From positions 62,001-126,000 of the forward strand of contig NZ_ATGG01000006.1 of NCBI RefSeq assembly GCF_000413855.1: DNA of 64,000 nucleotides, read 5' to 3'. Positions 1-8,200 of the stretch are shown in pieces. This stretch comes from Acinetobacter gyllenbergii CIP 110306 = MTCC 11365 (GTDB lineage Bacteria; Pseudomonadota; Gammaproteobacteria; Pseudomonadales; Moraxellaceae). Position 1 is the first letter of the stretch. Each line of letters opens with the position of its first letter. The translations under genes and the position numbers were made by a program. The notes beneath the pieces are model-generated. The model was given only the letters and a program-made list of their open reading frames with translations, did not search any database and was not told the DNA's origin.

Positions 1-2
1 AT

Positions 3-572
3 TATAATCTTGATCGTTTTCAGGCATGGTTAGCCAAGCGCGATGATGCACTGCGTAATATCCACCCGAAACTACAATTGGCTTTGACCTGTGCCTTTGA
101 ACATTTTACCGCGATGTTAGGTGGCTACATTCTCAAGCATCCTGAAATTCTCAGTACCTTGGATGATGATGCCATGAAACTGTGGGTCTGGCATGCGATT
201 GAAGAAATCGAGCATCGTTCGGTGGCTTTTGATGTTTACCAAGATGTCTACGGTGATGACCGTATTCGCCGTTTACTGATGCGCAGTGTCACGACAGGCT
301 TTGCCAGTTTGACTTTTTATGCGACTACGCGTTTGATTTGGCAAGATAAATGGCAGAGCTTGCCGAAACTCGGTGGCAATCTATTTGGTATGTATTTACT
401 CAGTAAAATGCTACTGCAGTTGATACCCGAGTATTTATCGTATTATCAAGCGGATTTTCATCCTGCCAAACATGATTACAGTGCATTGGTGAATTACTGG
501 AAAGCGCGTATGGCCGATGAATATGGGATGGCAAGTTTTCAAGAAGAAACAGCATCTAAAATTTATAGTTAA
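3..572 (+). CDS. Metal-dependent hydrolase, PF10118/COG3687-like (5' end outside the window)
   Basis: The reading frame is open from the left edge of the window to the TAA at 570-572, so this is the C-terminal part of a longer protein (about 189 codons visible). It resembles the predicted metal-dependent hydrolase family (PF10118, COG3687). The visible mark is the segment EIEHRSVAFDVY, rich in His and Glu likely to bind metal, followed by hydrophobic stretches. The substrate is unknown. An internal TTG at 78 could be read as a start, but the frame continues upstream without a stop, so I do not treat it as the true start. A hairpin terminator follows directly. Confidence 0.7.
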   Translation, partial: YNLDRFQAWLAKRDDALRNIHPKLQLALTCAFEHFTAMLGGYILKHPEILSTLDDDAMKLWVWHAIEEIEHRSVAFDVYQDVYGDDRIRRLLMRSVTTGFASLTFYATTRLIWQDKWQSLPKLGGNLFGMYLLSKMLLQLIPEYLSYYQADFHPAKHDYSALVNYWKARMADEYGMASFQEETASKIYS

Positions 573-606
573 TTTCAATTCAAATCACAACGTTTGTGCT
601 TAGCGC

Positions 607-643
607 GGCATTACTTCAAGCTTGCTTGGGTAATGCCTTTTTT
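607..643 (+). terminator. Rho-independent terminator after the hydrolase gene
   Basis: An 8-bp perfect stem (GGCATTAC / GTAATGCC) with a 15-nt loop is followed by six T. It lies 35 bp after the stop codon. Confidence 0.8.
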
Positions 644-751
644 ATTTAAAGACCCATAAATCAACTTTAATAAATGTTACACAGCTGACAAAAAATCCCA
701 TTACAATGAATTATCGCAAAAATATAAAGAAAAACTTGAGGATAAATTTTT

Positions 752-1342
752 ATGAAAATCATCAAACAAACTGCACTGGCAACCGTATTGGCAAGTACCT
801 TGTTATTTACTGGTTGTGGCTATAACACTTTGCAGGTCAAAGATGAAGCCGTGAATGCGTCTTGGTCTGAAGTGCAGAACCAATATCAACGCCGTGCCGA
901 TTTGGTACCGAATTTAGTCAATGTGGTGAAAGGCTATGCCAAACATGAAGAGCAAGTGTTGGTCGAAGTCACTCAGGCACGTTCTAATGTGGCAGGTTTA
1001 AAAGTCGATAAAGAGGTGCTAGAAGATCCTGCATTATTCGAGAAATACCAACAGGCGCAAAGCCAATTGACGGGTGCTTTATCGCGTTTGATTGCCGTGT
1101 CAGAAAACTATCCTGACCTGAAAGCCAATGAGCAGTTCCGTGATTTACAGGCACAGCTTGAGGGCACTGAAAACCGTATCGCAGTTGCCCGTAACCGCTA
1201 TATCACCACGGTTCAAGACTATAACGCTTATGTACGTCAGTTCCCGCAAGTGATGACGGCTAAAGTGATTGGCATGAAAACCAAAGAAAACTTCAAGGCG
1301 GAACAATCTGCACAGCAAGCACCGACAGTTTCATTTAATTAA
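752..1342 (+). CDS. lemA: LemA family lipoprotein
   Basis: A 196-residue LemA-family protein. The N-terminus is a lipoprotein signal with lipobox LFTGC (Cys22), so the mature protein should be membrane-anchored outside the cytoplasm. The LemA hallmark follows: WSEVQNQYQRRADLVPNLV and the later AVARNRYI segment, in long helices. LemA proteins are widespread, but their biochemical role is not settled. Two genes for TPM-domain proteins follow at once (37-bp gap, then a 7-bp overlap), the usual lemA/TPM arrangement. The ATG is preceded by GAGGATAAA. Well supported as to family; function unknown. Confidence 0.9.
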   Translation: MKIIKQTALATVLASTLLFTGCGYNTLQVKDEAVNASWSEVQNQYQRRADLVPNLVNVVKGYAKHEEQVLVEVTQARSNVAGLKVDKEVLEDPALFEKYQQAQSQLTGALSRLIAVSENYPDLKANEQFRDLQAQLEGTENRIAVARNRYITTVQDYNAYVRQFPQVMTAKVIGMKTKENFKAEQSAQQAPTVSFN

Positions 1343-1378
1343 TCTGTGAAATTGTTCTGAACTGTGAGGAGTTGCCGT

Positions 1379-2449
1379 ATGTTGAACCTGTTTAAGCAGC
1401 AGCACTTAAAACAGAAGATTTTACCTGTTTTAAGCATCGTTTTTGCGACACTGCTTTTCCAACATACGGTTTGGGCTGAAGTCGCAACTGCAACCGATCA
1501 AAGCGATGTGATTGTTGCGGGTAAGATTATTCAACAACAGCAAAAAGCAAATACCTCATCGACAACACCTCAGCAGCCAGAAACAGCAGCTTTAGCGCAA
1601 GTGGCCAATGATATGGCCGAAGGTGAATCCATCCGTGGTTTGCCGACCTTAAACCAACCTGTGATTGATCAGGCCAAAGTCTTGAGTGATGCTGAAATGC
1701 AGCAGCTCAACCAGAAAATTTTGGGTCTGTATCAGCAAGGCAAAGCGCAAATCGGGGTGATTATCGTACCAACCACTGGGCAAGAAGCCATTTTTGATTT
1801 TGCTTTGCGTGCAGGAGAGAAATGGCAGTTGGGTTCAGCCAAGCGCGATAATGGTTTGTTGATGGCAATTGCGGTCAATGACCGTAATATTCAAATCTTG
1901 ACAGGTTATGGTCTGGAAGGCGTATTGCCTGATGTGGTGCTGAGTCGAATTATCCGCAATCAAATTACCCCCTATTTTAAACAGGGGCAATATGCTCAAG
2001 GGATTGCAGCAGGTTTGGATGAAATTAGCCGTATCGTCAATTTAGACCCTGAAATTGCACAACAAGCCGCACAAGAATTGAAAGATCGGCATGAACAAGC
2101 AATCCAAGCACAGCAGGCCAAAGACAATACCTTGACTATGGCACTGTTTATCTTGATTGCGGGTGTGGTCGGTTCGTTTATTGTCGGTAATCGTTTGAGT
2201 GCTTCCACCGCTGCCGTGGCTGCAACCGTTGCTGGTCTCGTCAACGGTGCAGGTTTGGTCATGAGTTTATTGCTCGGTGTCGGAATCTTCTTTTTACTGA
2301 TTACCTCATTGGCGCAACTTATTTTCCAAGCTTTTCTATCGGGTGGTGGTCGCGGCGGCGGAGGTGGAGGATTCGGTGGTGGCAGCGGCGGTGGTTATAG
2401 TGGCGGTGGCGGCAGCTTTGGCGGGGGAGGAGCATCAGGCTCATGGTAA
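1379..2449 (+). CDS. TPM-domain protein with glycine-rich tail (YgcG-like)
   Basis: I choose ATG 1379 because GAGGA lies 9 bp upstream; a GTG at 1364 would overlap that ribosome site. The 356-residue product has an N-terminal signal or anchor helix, then a TPM domain (PF04536) at about residues 95-220 (DQAKVLSDAEMQQLNQKI, VIIVPTTG, NGLLMAIAVNDRNIQI, TGYGLEGVLPD). Two or three hydrophobic helices follow, and the C-terminal 35 residues are almost pure Gly with Ser, Phe and Tyr. This architecture matches the YgcG family, commonly encoded beside LemA. The stop overlaps the start of the next gene. The enzymatic role is uncertain; some TPM proteins are reported as phosphatases. Confidence 0.85.
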   Translation: MLNLFKQQHLKQKILPVLSIVFATLLFQHTVWAEVATATDQSDVIVAGKIIQQQQKANTSSTTPQQPETAALAQVANDMAEGESIRGLPTLNQPVIDQAKVLSDAEMQQLNQKILGLYQQGKAQIGVIIVPTTGQEAIFDFALRAGEKWQLGSAKRDNGLLMAIAVNDRNIQILTGYGLEGVLPDVVLSRIIRNQITPYFKQGQYAQGIAAGLDEISRIVNLDPEIAQQAAQELKDRHEQAIQAQQAKDNTLTMALFILIAGVVGSFIVGNRLSASTAAVAATVAGLVNGAGLVMSLLLGVGIFFLLITSLAQLIFQAFLSGGGRGGGGGGFGGGSGGGYSGGGGSFGGGGASGSW

Positions 2450-3003
2450 CCAAGACAGATACAACACAGATTATTACTCAGCCGAAACTGGATGAGCAGG
2501 TGCAACCGAGCATAAAGCGCTGGTTTAAGCACTTTCTCTATGTCTCCTCTGCACATCGTTATTTTAGTAAGCAAGATCGAGTCGAGATTGCCAAAGCCGT
2601 CCAGCAAGCTGAAAAGGGCCATGTCGGCGAGATTCAGGTGGTGATCGAAGGGCATATCCCTTGTTCACAAGCCTATCACCAAAATACCCGTTTACGCGCG
2701 CAACAACTGTTTGCCGAGCTTGGAGTTTGGGACACCGAGCTAAATAGTGGTGTATTGCTCTATCTCAATCTATGCGAGCGTAAAGTCGAGATTGTGATTG
2801 ATCGTGGTTTAAAAAATGCCACGCCAATAGAAACATGGAATGGGATCTGTCAAAGCATCGTACTGCTCTTGGCTCAAAAGCACTATTTACAGGCTGTGAA
2901 TAATGGCGTAACGGAAATTGGGCAGGTCTTAGATCAGTATTATGTAAAAACCGAACCAAATGATCAGAATGAATTGCCAAATGAACCAATTATCCTAAAC
3001 TAA
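2443..3003 (+). CDS. Second TPM-domain protein of the lemA cluster
   Basis: A 186-residue protein whose ATG overlaps the previous stop by 7 bp, indicating translational coupling. It carries a TPM-like domain (HVGEIQVVIEGHIP, NSGVLLYLNLCERKVEIVIDRGL) but has neither a signal peptide nor the Gly-rich tail, so it is probably cytosolic or on the inner face of the membrane. Proteins of this type commonly sit third in lemA-TPM operons. Function unknown. No terminator directly follows; the nearest hairpin is some 300 bp downstream. Confidence 0.75.
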   Translation: MVTKTDTTQIITQPKLDEQVQPSIKRWFKHFLYVSSAHRYFSKQDRVEIAKAVQQAEKGHVGEIQVVIEGHIPCSQAYHQNTRLRAQQLFAELGVWDTELNSGVLLYLNLCERKVEIVIDRGLKNATPIETWNGICQSIVLLLAQKHYLQAVNNGVTEIGQVLDQYYVKTEPNDQNELPNEPIILN

Positions 3004-3306
3004 AATAGCGTTGAGTGTTTCGAGTAGAAATAGCGCTTGAGATTTTTAATGAAATCAATTAGTGTGCAGAATGTTCTGTATGTGCTTGTTCGGCAGTCAC
3101 TTCCATGGCCTTTGCAGCCAGCTTCCGATAAACGGCGAGAAAAAATAAAATAATTAAAAATATTTTTTTTGTGAATTGAGTCGCTCAATTTGCATACAAG
3201 TAGAAAGTAGTCAAATTCGTTAGCAAAAAAAACGAATAATTAAGCAGTAAAGATGACGTTAATTGTCATTTTTTTTCTGAAAATGTCTGATTTGATCTTC
3301 TTTTGT

Positions 3307-3340
3307 ACAGGGTGAATTTCTTTTAAGTCCCTGTTTTTTT
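3307..3340 (+). terminator. Probable terminator upstream of pilA
   Basis: ACAGGG (3307-3312) pairs with CCCTGT (3329-3334) across a 16-nt loop, followed by a run of seven T. The stem is short. It may end transcription from the lemA cluster and insulate pilA. The rest of 3004-3436 is AT-rich; apart from this hairpin and the promoter below I see no gene in it. Confidence 0.45.
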
Positions 3341-3366
3341 AAGTTAAAATTAGCTAAGCTAAGGAC

Positions 3367-3382
3367 TGGCATAAAACATGCT
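3367..3382 (+). promoter_or_regulatory. Sigma-54 (-24/-12) promoter for pilA
   Basis: The sequence TGGCATAAAACATGCT has GG at 3368-3369 and GC at 3380-3381 separated by exactly ten bases, the defining RpoN spacing, and TGGCA matches the -24 consensus fully. It ends 54 bp before the pilA ATG. Major pilin genes in related bacteria are sigma-54/PilR-dependent, so the position makes sense. Activator sites were not identified. Confidence 0.7.
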
Positions 3383-3436
3383 AATTACTAAATAGCTGAA
3401 AAAAGCTTATAAAAAAATACTCATTGGAGAAATGTT

Positions 3437-3865
3437 ATGAAATCAATGCAAAAGGGTTTTACTCTTATCGAATTGATGATCGTTGTGGCGATTATTGGTA
3501 TTTTGGCGGCAGTTGCGATTCCTGCGTATCGTGAATATGTAGCAACCTCTTATGGTGGTGCGGCAATTGGTGGTGCAAACAACTATGTTTCTAAAGTTCA
3601 AGCATGCGTGCAAACAGGTATTGGCTGTACCGAACTAGCAACAAATCCAGGTACTACTGCTATTGCAGCAGCGGCAGCGACTTCACAAACTCAAGTTTAC
3701 TTAACTGCTGCTCCAGCAGAACAAAGTGGCGCTAGTGTTGTCGGTATTAATAAAGGCTGTACAGTGACTGCTGCTGTGGACAACGAAGGTGCAGTAACGT
3801 ATTCAGCTGCTGCTACAGGTACTGTTTCTACAGGACCACAATGTCAAAAAGGTGCTAACTTATAA
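3437..3865 (+). CDS. pilA: Type IV major pilin PilA-like
   Basis: A 142-residue type IVa prepilin. The leader MKSMQKG is cut before Phe, followed by [20 protein letters not shown] with the conserved Glu5. A C-terminal Cys pair (CTVTAAVDN...PQCQKGANL) would form the D-region disulfide; another Cys pair ([12 protein letters not shown]) lies in the alpha-beta loop. The body is unusually rich in Ala, Thr and Ser. It ends in Asn-Leu and lacks the C-terminal Ser that TfpO-type enzymes glycosylate in some acinetobacters. GGAGA precedes the ATG. It has its own sigma-54 promoter and terminator, suggesting a highly expressed monocistronic gene. A ComP-like role in DNA uptake is possible. Confidence 0.9.
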   Translation: MKSMQKGFTLIELMIVVAIIGILAAVAIPAYREYVATSYGGAAIGGANNYVSKVQACVQTGIGCTELATNPGTTAIAAAAATSQTQVYLTAAPAEQSGASVVGINKGCTVTAAVDNEGAVTYSAAATGTVSTGPQCQKGANL

Positions 3866-3881
3866 TAAGTTTAATCTAAAT

Positions 3882-3917
3882 AAAAAAAGCTTCACTATAA
3901 GGTGGAGCTTTTTTTGT
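3882..3917 (+). terminator. Rho-independent terminator of pilA
   Basis: A ten-base stem (AAAGCTTCAC / GTGGAGCTTT, one G-U pair) with a 6-nt loop and a T-rich tail lies 20 bp after the pilA stop. Confidence 0.85.
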
Positions 3918-4115
3918 TTTTATAAAAAATATACTTTAGTTATTTAAATATAAGTTTTAGCGTATACCCCGATGATGTGATTTTGAATGCTAAATAAAAG
4001 CTAGATGATATTAATTTTATGGTTGTATGTGACATAAAATGTTACTTATTTACGCACCTTAAATATTATGAATATTTTTTAAATCTAAGTTATTGAAAAT
4101 ATATGATAAATTTAA

Positions 4116-4131
4116 TGGCATGAAATTTGTA
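4116..4131 (+). promoter_or_regulatory. Weak sigma-54-like element before the second pilin
   Basis: TGGCATGAAATTTGTA resembles the pilA promoter: the -24 half is identical (TGGCAT) and the spacing is correct, but the -12 element reads TTGTA rather than TTGCA. It ends 33 bp before the ATG. The remainder of 3918-4163 is AT-rich without other visible features. It could be a weak or decayed promoter. Confidence 0.35.
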
Positions 4132-4163
4132 ATATTATTAAAAAATCAGTTGGTGAGTTTAAT

Positions 4164-4562
4164 ATGCAAAGGGGATTTACATTAATTGAATTGATGATTG
4201 TAGTGGCTATTATTGGGATAATAGCGTCTATTGCTATACCGGCATATCGTGAATATATTGTGGTTTCACATGGCGCATCAGTAATGCATGGCGCTTCTAG
4301 TCAAGCGATTAATTTACAAATGTGTATTCTTGAGGCAGGTAGTTGTAGCGTAATTAATCAAAAAGTATCAACTACAACAGAATTATCATCTGTACCGAAT
4401 CCAATAATATCAAATGCACCAGCAACTTTAACTTTTGCGGATGCATTCTGCCAAGTGACGGTGAGTGTGGATATTAATGGTGGTCTGAGTTATTCAGCAA
4501 ATACATCGAATGCAGCAAAAGCAACGCTTCAACAGTGTAAGCAAGGTGCGGGTTTATCATAA
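4164..4562 (+). CDS. Second type IV pilin (PilA paralogue with C-terminal Ser)
   Basis: A 132-residue prepilin starting [19 protein letters not shown], nearly identical to the preceding pilin over the first 30 residues (both read IPAYREY) but divergent after that. Cys residues are paired as in PilA ([17 protein letters not shown]...[10 protein letters not shown]). It ends in Ser, which in Acinetobacter pilins is the known O-glycosylation site for the pilin-specific enzyme TfpO; that this Ser is modified is inference. It lies directly before a tfpZ-like gene, and a PglL-family enzyme gene follows. It could be an alternative major pilin or an archived copy. Confidence 0.85.
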   Translation: MQRGFTLIELMIVVAIIGIIASIAIPAYREYIVVSHGASVMHGASSQAINLQMCILEAGSCSVINQKVSTTTELSSVPNPIISNAPATLTFADAFCQVTVSVDINGGLSYSANTSNAAKATLQQCKQGAGLS

Positions 4563-4586
4563 ATGATACAAAAGATTGAGGGGAGT

Positions 4587-5321
4587 ATGTTGAGGGATAA
4601 ATTTAAAGCATTTGCGGTACATTTAAGTTTAAGTGCTTTAGTTGGGTTGGTCTGTGCCTTTATTATTTATAAAGTCTGGTTTATCGCACCTTTAGAGATT
4701 GCTACAAAAATTACGCCCATCTTTTTGATGATGGTTGGTATTGATATTGTTGTTGGTCCTTTATTAACCTTCTTGGTGTATAAAAAGGGCAAGAAAACCT
4801 TAAAATTCGATCTCAGTGTGATTGTGATCATACAATGTATTGCTCTCATTTATGGGGTTTTTAATATTTATCAAAGTCGTCCATTGTGGATTGCTTTTGA
4901 CCAAGATAGTTTCTATCTGGTTAGAGCGAATGAGGTTGATCTGGAGAGTGAGAAAAAAGCCGCTGTCGCTTATCAAAGCCGCATTGTTAGCAAGCCGCAG
5001 TTTGTGAGTGTAAAACGACCAGATATCGAAACACAAAAGGGTAAAGAGTTACGGTTTTATGATTTTATGGGAATGAATTTAGCGGTAAAAAAACCAGAAC
5101 TGTATGATTCTATGAATAACGCTCGACAAGCTTTGTCAGCACAAGCATTCGCTTTACAGGATTTAGAAACATATAATGCCAATACCTCACTAATTTTGTC
5201 TAAGTATCCACAAGCAGATGCATTTCTACCACTGAAAACAAATGTTATTGATATGACGGTTCTCATAAATAAAGAAAAAGGTGAAGTGGTTAAAATTGTT
5301 GATTTGCGTCCAGGGAAGTAA
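4587..5321 (+). CDS. tfpZ: TfpX/TfpZ family type IV pilin accessory protein
   Basis: An inner-membrane protein of about 244 residues with three N-terminal transmembrane helices (LSLSALVGLVCAFIIYKVWF, ITPIFLMMVGIDIVVGPLLT and the VIVIIQCIALIYGVF region), then a soluble domain. This is the architecture of TfpZ/TfpX, the pilin accessory proteins encoded just downstream of pilin genes in Pseudomonas and relatives. The gene could start at ATG 4563, immediately after the pilin stop, but ATG 4587 has GAGGGGAG just upstream and begins the typical amphipathic start (MLRDKFKAFAVHL), so I prefer it. The protein probably assists assembly of its adjacent pilin. A strong terminator follows. Confidence 0.8.
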   Translation: MLRDKFKAFAVHLSLSALVGLVCAFIIYKVWFIAPLEIATKITPIFLMMVGIDIVVGPLLTFLVYKKGKKTLKFDLSVIVIIQCIALIYGVFNIYQSRPLWIAFDQDSFYLVRANEVDLESEKKAAVAYQSRIVSKPQFVSVKRPDIETQKGKELRFYDFMGMNLAVKKPELYDSMNNARQALSAQAFALQDLETYNANTSLILSKYPQADAFLPLKTNVIDMTVLINKEKGEVVKIVDLRPGK

Positions 5322-5356
5322 ATTGTAGTTTTTATCTTATATTTAGTTTGTAGCAG

Positions 5357-5390
5357 AAGGCTTGGCGATATAATTCACCAAGCCTTTTTT
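5357..5390 (+). terminator. Rho-independent terminator between tfpZ and the oligosaccharyltransferase gene
   Basis: A nine-base perfect stem (AAGGCTTGG / CCAAGCCTT) is followed by six T. It ends only 13 bp before the next start codon, so pglL needs either readthrough or an internal promoter. Confidence 0.85.
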
Positions 5391-5403
5391 CCATGTACAA
5401 CGT

Positions 5404-7044
5404 ATGCGATATCTCTGCCTTTTCCTCGCCAGCATTTTGATAGCTTTTGCTTGGCTTTCTCCATTTCATGTCTATCCTTGGGTGACTTTCTCTGGTGAGC
5501 TCGCTGCATTTGGGGCTGGATGGGTATTACTAGCGATTTATTTAAATAAAAATATTGTAGTGCCAAGAGCACAGCTTTTAATTGCGCCGATTATTGTTGT
5601 TCCAATGCTGCAATGGGGCTTTGGATTAGTGAATGACTTTAGCACAGCACTCCTAAGTAGCACCTATATTTTTGCTTTTTGGCTGATGATTGTACTTGGC
5701 TACAATCTTTCTTTGCAGACCGATCAACGTGAATCTCTCATGCAGGAGTTTTCTAAACTCTTATTGGGTATCGCGATAGTCTGTAGTGTCATGGCGATCG
5801 TGCAGTGGTGCGGCCTGGGTGGCGCCATTAATGGCATCATGCAACTCAAAGGGGATCGGCCTTATGCAAACTTTGGCCAGCCAAATCATTTGGCAACCTT
5901 TTTGATTATGGGGTTGATGGGCGCATTATATCTTTATGAAAAAAGAGTTATGGCCTCGTATTGGTTATTACCAGCGAGTTTATTGATTCTATTTACGGTG
6001 GCTTTAACTCAATCTCGAACATCGTGGGTGGTGTGCGTATTTATCTTATTCTATTGGATGTATAAGCAGTACAAGCAGCAACCTCGCTTTAGCTTTGCTC
6101 AGCTTTGGATCTGGTGTGTGGGTTTTTTTGTGATTGCGGCTTGGGGCTTACCACAGCTGACCAATCTTATTGAAACCTTTTCAAATTCAGAGTTGATTCA
6201 AACCAGTAGTCTGGCTGAACGTGCTAGTTCTGGCTATTTACGTTTTGATATCTGGACGCAAATGTTGCTAGCGTTGAAAGAGCAGCCGTGGTTTGGTTAT
6301 GGCTGGAATCAGACCAGTGTTGCGCAAATCAGTATTTTCAACTTGCATCCTTCACATGAATGGGTGATCAGTGCACATAATGTGCTGCTCGATATCTTGG
6401 TGTGGAATGGTTTGCCAATTGGACTGTTGCTTATTGCTTATATGGGCCTGTGGTTTTTTTGGTTAGATCGAAATGCCAAGGACAGCACTTCCGTGATTGC
6501 AATCATGATGGTTGCTGCAATTCTGATTCATGCCATGCTGGAGTTTCCGCAACGTTATGCGTATTTCCTACTGCCTATGGGGTTTCTCTTAGGTTTAGTT
6601 CAAGCACAAACACCTAAGCTCAAAGCGGTGACGCTAAATAAAAACGTTATTCGCTTAATCTGGTTGATCGCATTGGTTGTTTTAGTGCTGATTTGGCGTG
6701 ACTATAAGCTTTTCCAAGAAAATAGCCGTTTAGTCTTTAAAAAGCAGCAACCAACAGTAGAGATATTCGGAAGTTCTAAAATTTTATTATTGACTCAATT
6801 TCAACAACGGCTTGATTGGATTGCTCTAAAACCGCAAACACGAATGTCAGACAGCGATTTGAAGCAGATTGATGCCTTAGTTAAAAATAAGGCGACGCCT
6901 TATAACTTGAAGAAGTATGCACAGTTGCTTGCGTATAATCACAAATTTGAAGAAGCGGAACAGCAACTTTTCATTTTACGGCAGTTGTATAAGCAAACAC
7001 TCAGCTTGCCAGAAGTGGTTGAAATGAATAAACGAGCAGTCTAA
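5404..7044 (+). CDS. PglL/TfpO-family O-oligosaccharyltransferase
   Basis: A 546-residue polytopic protein of the Wzy_C ligase superfamily (PF04932). Diagnostic PglL segments are GDRPYANFGQPNHLATFL in a periplasmic loop and PSHEWVISAHNVLLDILVW later, with about ten or more membrane helices and a hydrophilic C-terminal tail. Such enzymes move a lipid-linked glycan onto Ser or Thr of periplasmic proteins. In Acinetobacter one paralogue, next to the pilin gene, is pilin- or ComP-specific and another is general; the location argues for the pilin-specific type, but sequence alone does not settle it. The start has no clear ribosome site. It may modify one or both upstream pilins. Confidence 0.85.
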   Translation: MRYLCLFLASILIAFAWLSPFHVYPWVTFSGELAAFGAGWVLLAIYLNKNIVVPRAQLLIAPIIVVPMLQWGFGLVNDFSTALLSSTYIFAFWLMIVLGYNLSLQTDQRESLMQEFSKLLLGIAIVCSVMAIVQWCGLGGAINGIMQLKGDRPYANFGQPNHLATFLIMGLMGALYLYEKRVMASYWLLPASLLILFTVALTQSRTSWVVCVFILFYWMYKQYKQQPRFSFAQLWIWCVGFFVIAAWGLPQLTNLIETFSNSELIQTSSLAERASSGYLRFDIWTQMLLALKEQPWFGYGWNQTSVAQISIFNLHPSHEWVISAHNVLLDILVWNGLPIGLLLIAYMGLWFFWLDRNAKDSTSVIAIMMVAAILIHAMLEFPQRYAYFLLPMGFLLGLVQAQTPKLKAVTLNKNVIRLIWLIALVVLVLIWRDYKLFQENSRLVFKKQQPTVEIFGSSKILLLTQFQQRLDWIALKPQTRMSDSDLKQIDALVKNKATPYNLKKYAQLLAYNHKFEEAEQQLFILRQLYKQTLSLPEVVEMNKRAV

Positions 7045-7072
7045 AAAAAGCCCTGTACAGGGCTTTTTTTTA
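7043..7072. terminator. Bidirectional terminator between pglL and bfr
   Basis: AAAAAAGCCCTG pairs with CAGGGCTTTTTT around a two-base centre, flanked by A and T runs, so it can serve both converging genes. Confidence 0.9.
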
Positions 7073-7112
7073 TTCAATCCAAACTATATTTGGGATTGAA
7101 GCATGATTTTAA

Positions 7113-7577
7113 TTAGATTTGGCTTTGAATATAATTCTCGATCCCTACATTCTCAACCAGATCTAGTTGGGTGTCGAGCCAATCCCAATACTCTTCTTCT
7201 TTCTCTAGAATTTCTTGAACCAAATCACGGGTCACATAATCCTGTTCTACTTCTGCAAGTTCAACGGCTTGCTTGAGGGCTTCAATGTTTTCTTTGACCT
7301 TGCGGATATCGCAATTCAGAACTTCTTCAGTATGTTGGCCGATATAGAGCTTGCCTAAGTGTTGTAGGTTCGGTAAGCCTTCTAAGAATAAAATGCGCTC
7401 AATCACTTTATCTGCATGTTTCATTTGGCGAATAGATTCTTTGTATTCAGCTGAACCTAATTGTTCAATTCCCCAATCATTAAACATACGAGAATGTAAG
7501 AAATATTGGTTGATCGCAGTTAAATGGTGGTACAGCACTTGATTGAGCTGATTGATAACTTCGCGATTGCCTTTCAT
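7113..7577 (-). CDS. bfr: Bacterioferritin subunit with degenerate ferroxidase centre
   Basis: A 154-residue bacterioferritin, colinear with the E. coli protein. The haem ligand Met52 is present (QMKHAD). The di-iron centre is largely lost: positions 18, 51, 94 and 130, which are Glu, Glu, Glu and His in E. coli Bfr, are His, Gln, Val and Tyr here; only His54 and Glu127 remain. This resembles the haem-binding, ferroxidase-deficient partner in two-subunit bacterioferritins, so a second, ferroxidase-competent subunit is expected elsewhere in the genome. The bfd gene lies upstream on the same strand, though a terminator-like hairpin separates them. It likely stores iron in a mixed 24-mer. Confidence 0.9.
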   Translation of the reverse strand: MKGNREVINQLNQVLYHHLTAINQYFLHSRMFNDWGIEQLGSAEYKESIRQMKHADKVIERILFLEGLPNLQHLGKLYIGQHTEEVLNCDIRKVKENIEALKQAVELAEVEQDYVTRDLVQEILEKEEEYWDWLDTQLDLVENVGIENYIQSQI

Positions 7578-7725
7578 TGCACTTACTCCAAAAACACCAA
7601 GTGATGCCCTAGTTGCTAAGGCAATTTATTCTATTTTAATCAACAAAGAATCGTCTGGCGAGTAATTTATAGAACGGCAAATGAAAATCACAATCAAAAA
7701 CATCCTGATATGGTTATGATTTTTA

Positions 7726-7773
7726 TAAAAAAACCGCTTAAATGAGGAACTTTTTAGGTTCTACAGGAAGCGG
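7726..7773 (-). terminator. Probable terminator of bfd
   Basis: Read on the minus strand, CCGCTT and AAGCGG close a stem with an inner GAAC/GTTC pairing, followed by a run of T (the A run at 7727-7733). It lies 50 bp beyond the bfd stop. Confidence 0.55.
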
Positions 7774-7822
7774 TGGAGTCGTAAAACACGAGTTGAATTG
7801 GAGGAATAATTTTGAAGATAAA

Positions 7823-8017
7823 TCAGGCAGCTATAGAAATACGCGCAGCGATTTCAGCAAGTTCGTCGCTGATAATAGCACGTGCTTCAGGAGCACAACG
7901 ACCACAACATGTTCCTAGATCGAGTAGGTCACGGATTTCACGATAGCTCTCGGCGCCATTTGCAACGGCGTCTTTGATATCTTGATCTGTAATTCCACGA
8001 CATAAACAAACATACAT
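7823..8017 (-). CDS. bfd: Bacterioferritin-associated ferredoxin
   Basis: A 64-residue BFD-like [2Fe-2S] protein: MYVCLCRGITDQDI at the start and LGTCCGRCAPEAR toward the middle give the Cys-X-Cys and CxxC ligand sets. Bfd reduces bacterioferritin so that stored iron is released when iron is scarce. I take ATG 8017, matching the family's MYVCxC start, instead of a TTG 15 bp earlier. A Fur-type box lies about 40 bp upstream, consistent with iron-repressed expression. bfr is the next gene on this strand. Confidence 0.9.
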   Translation of the reverse strand: MYVCLCRGITDQDIKDAVANGAESYREIRDLLDLGTCCGRCAPEARAIISDELAEIAARISIAA

Positions 8018-8052
8018 GGGAGTGAGCCACAAATATAAATGCGATAATTGAT

Positions 8053-8071
8053 ATTATTGATAATTATTATC
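8053..8071. promoter_or_regulatory. Putative Fur box upstream of bfd
   Basis: The core GATAAT-T-ATTATC (8059-8071) is a perfect 6-1-6 palindrome; the 19-base window agrees with the classical Fur consensus at 15 positions. More GATAAT-like repeats extend leftward from 8043. It lies 36-54 bp upstream of the bfd start. Confidence 0.65.
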
Positions 8072-8126
8072 GTTTGTCAATGAATTTCATTCTAACAATG
8101 AATATATTCTTATTGGGAATTTGAAT

Positions 8127-8157
8127 AAAAAAATACCGCCTGATCGGCGATATTTTT
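8127..8157 (-). terminator. Terminator of ridA
   Basis: AAAAATACCGCC / GGCGATATTTTT form a stem with one mismatch and a five-base loop; the left A run gives the U tract on the minus strand. It lies about 45 bp past the ridA stop. Confidence 0.65.
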
Positions 8158-8200
8158 GATGATTTATATCTTTTTGATAAATATAAATTTAAAAAAATGC

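Noticed and set aside
2340..2440. Gly-codon repeat region as a possible DNA repeat
   Set aside because: It encodes the Gly-rich tail expected for YgcG-like TPM proteins; coding function explains it.
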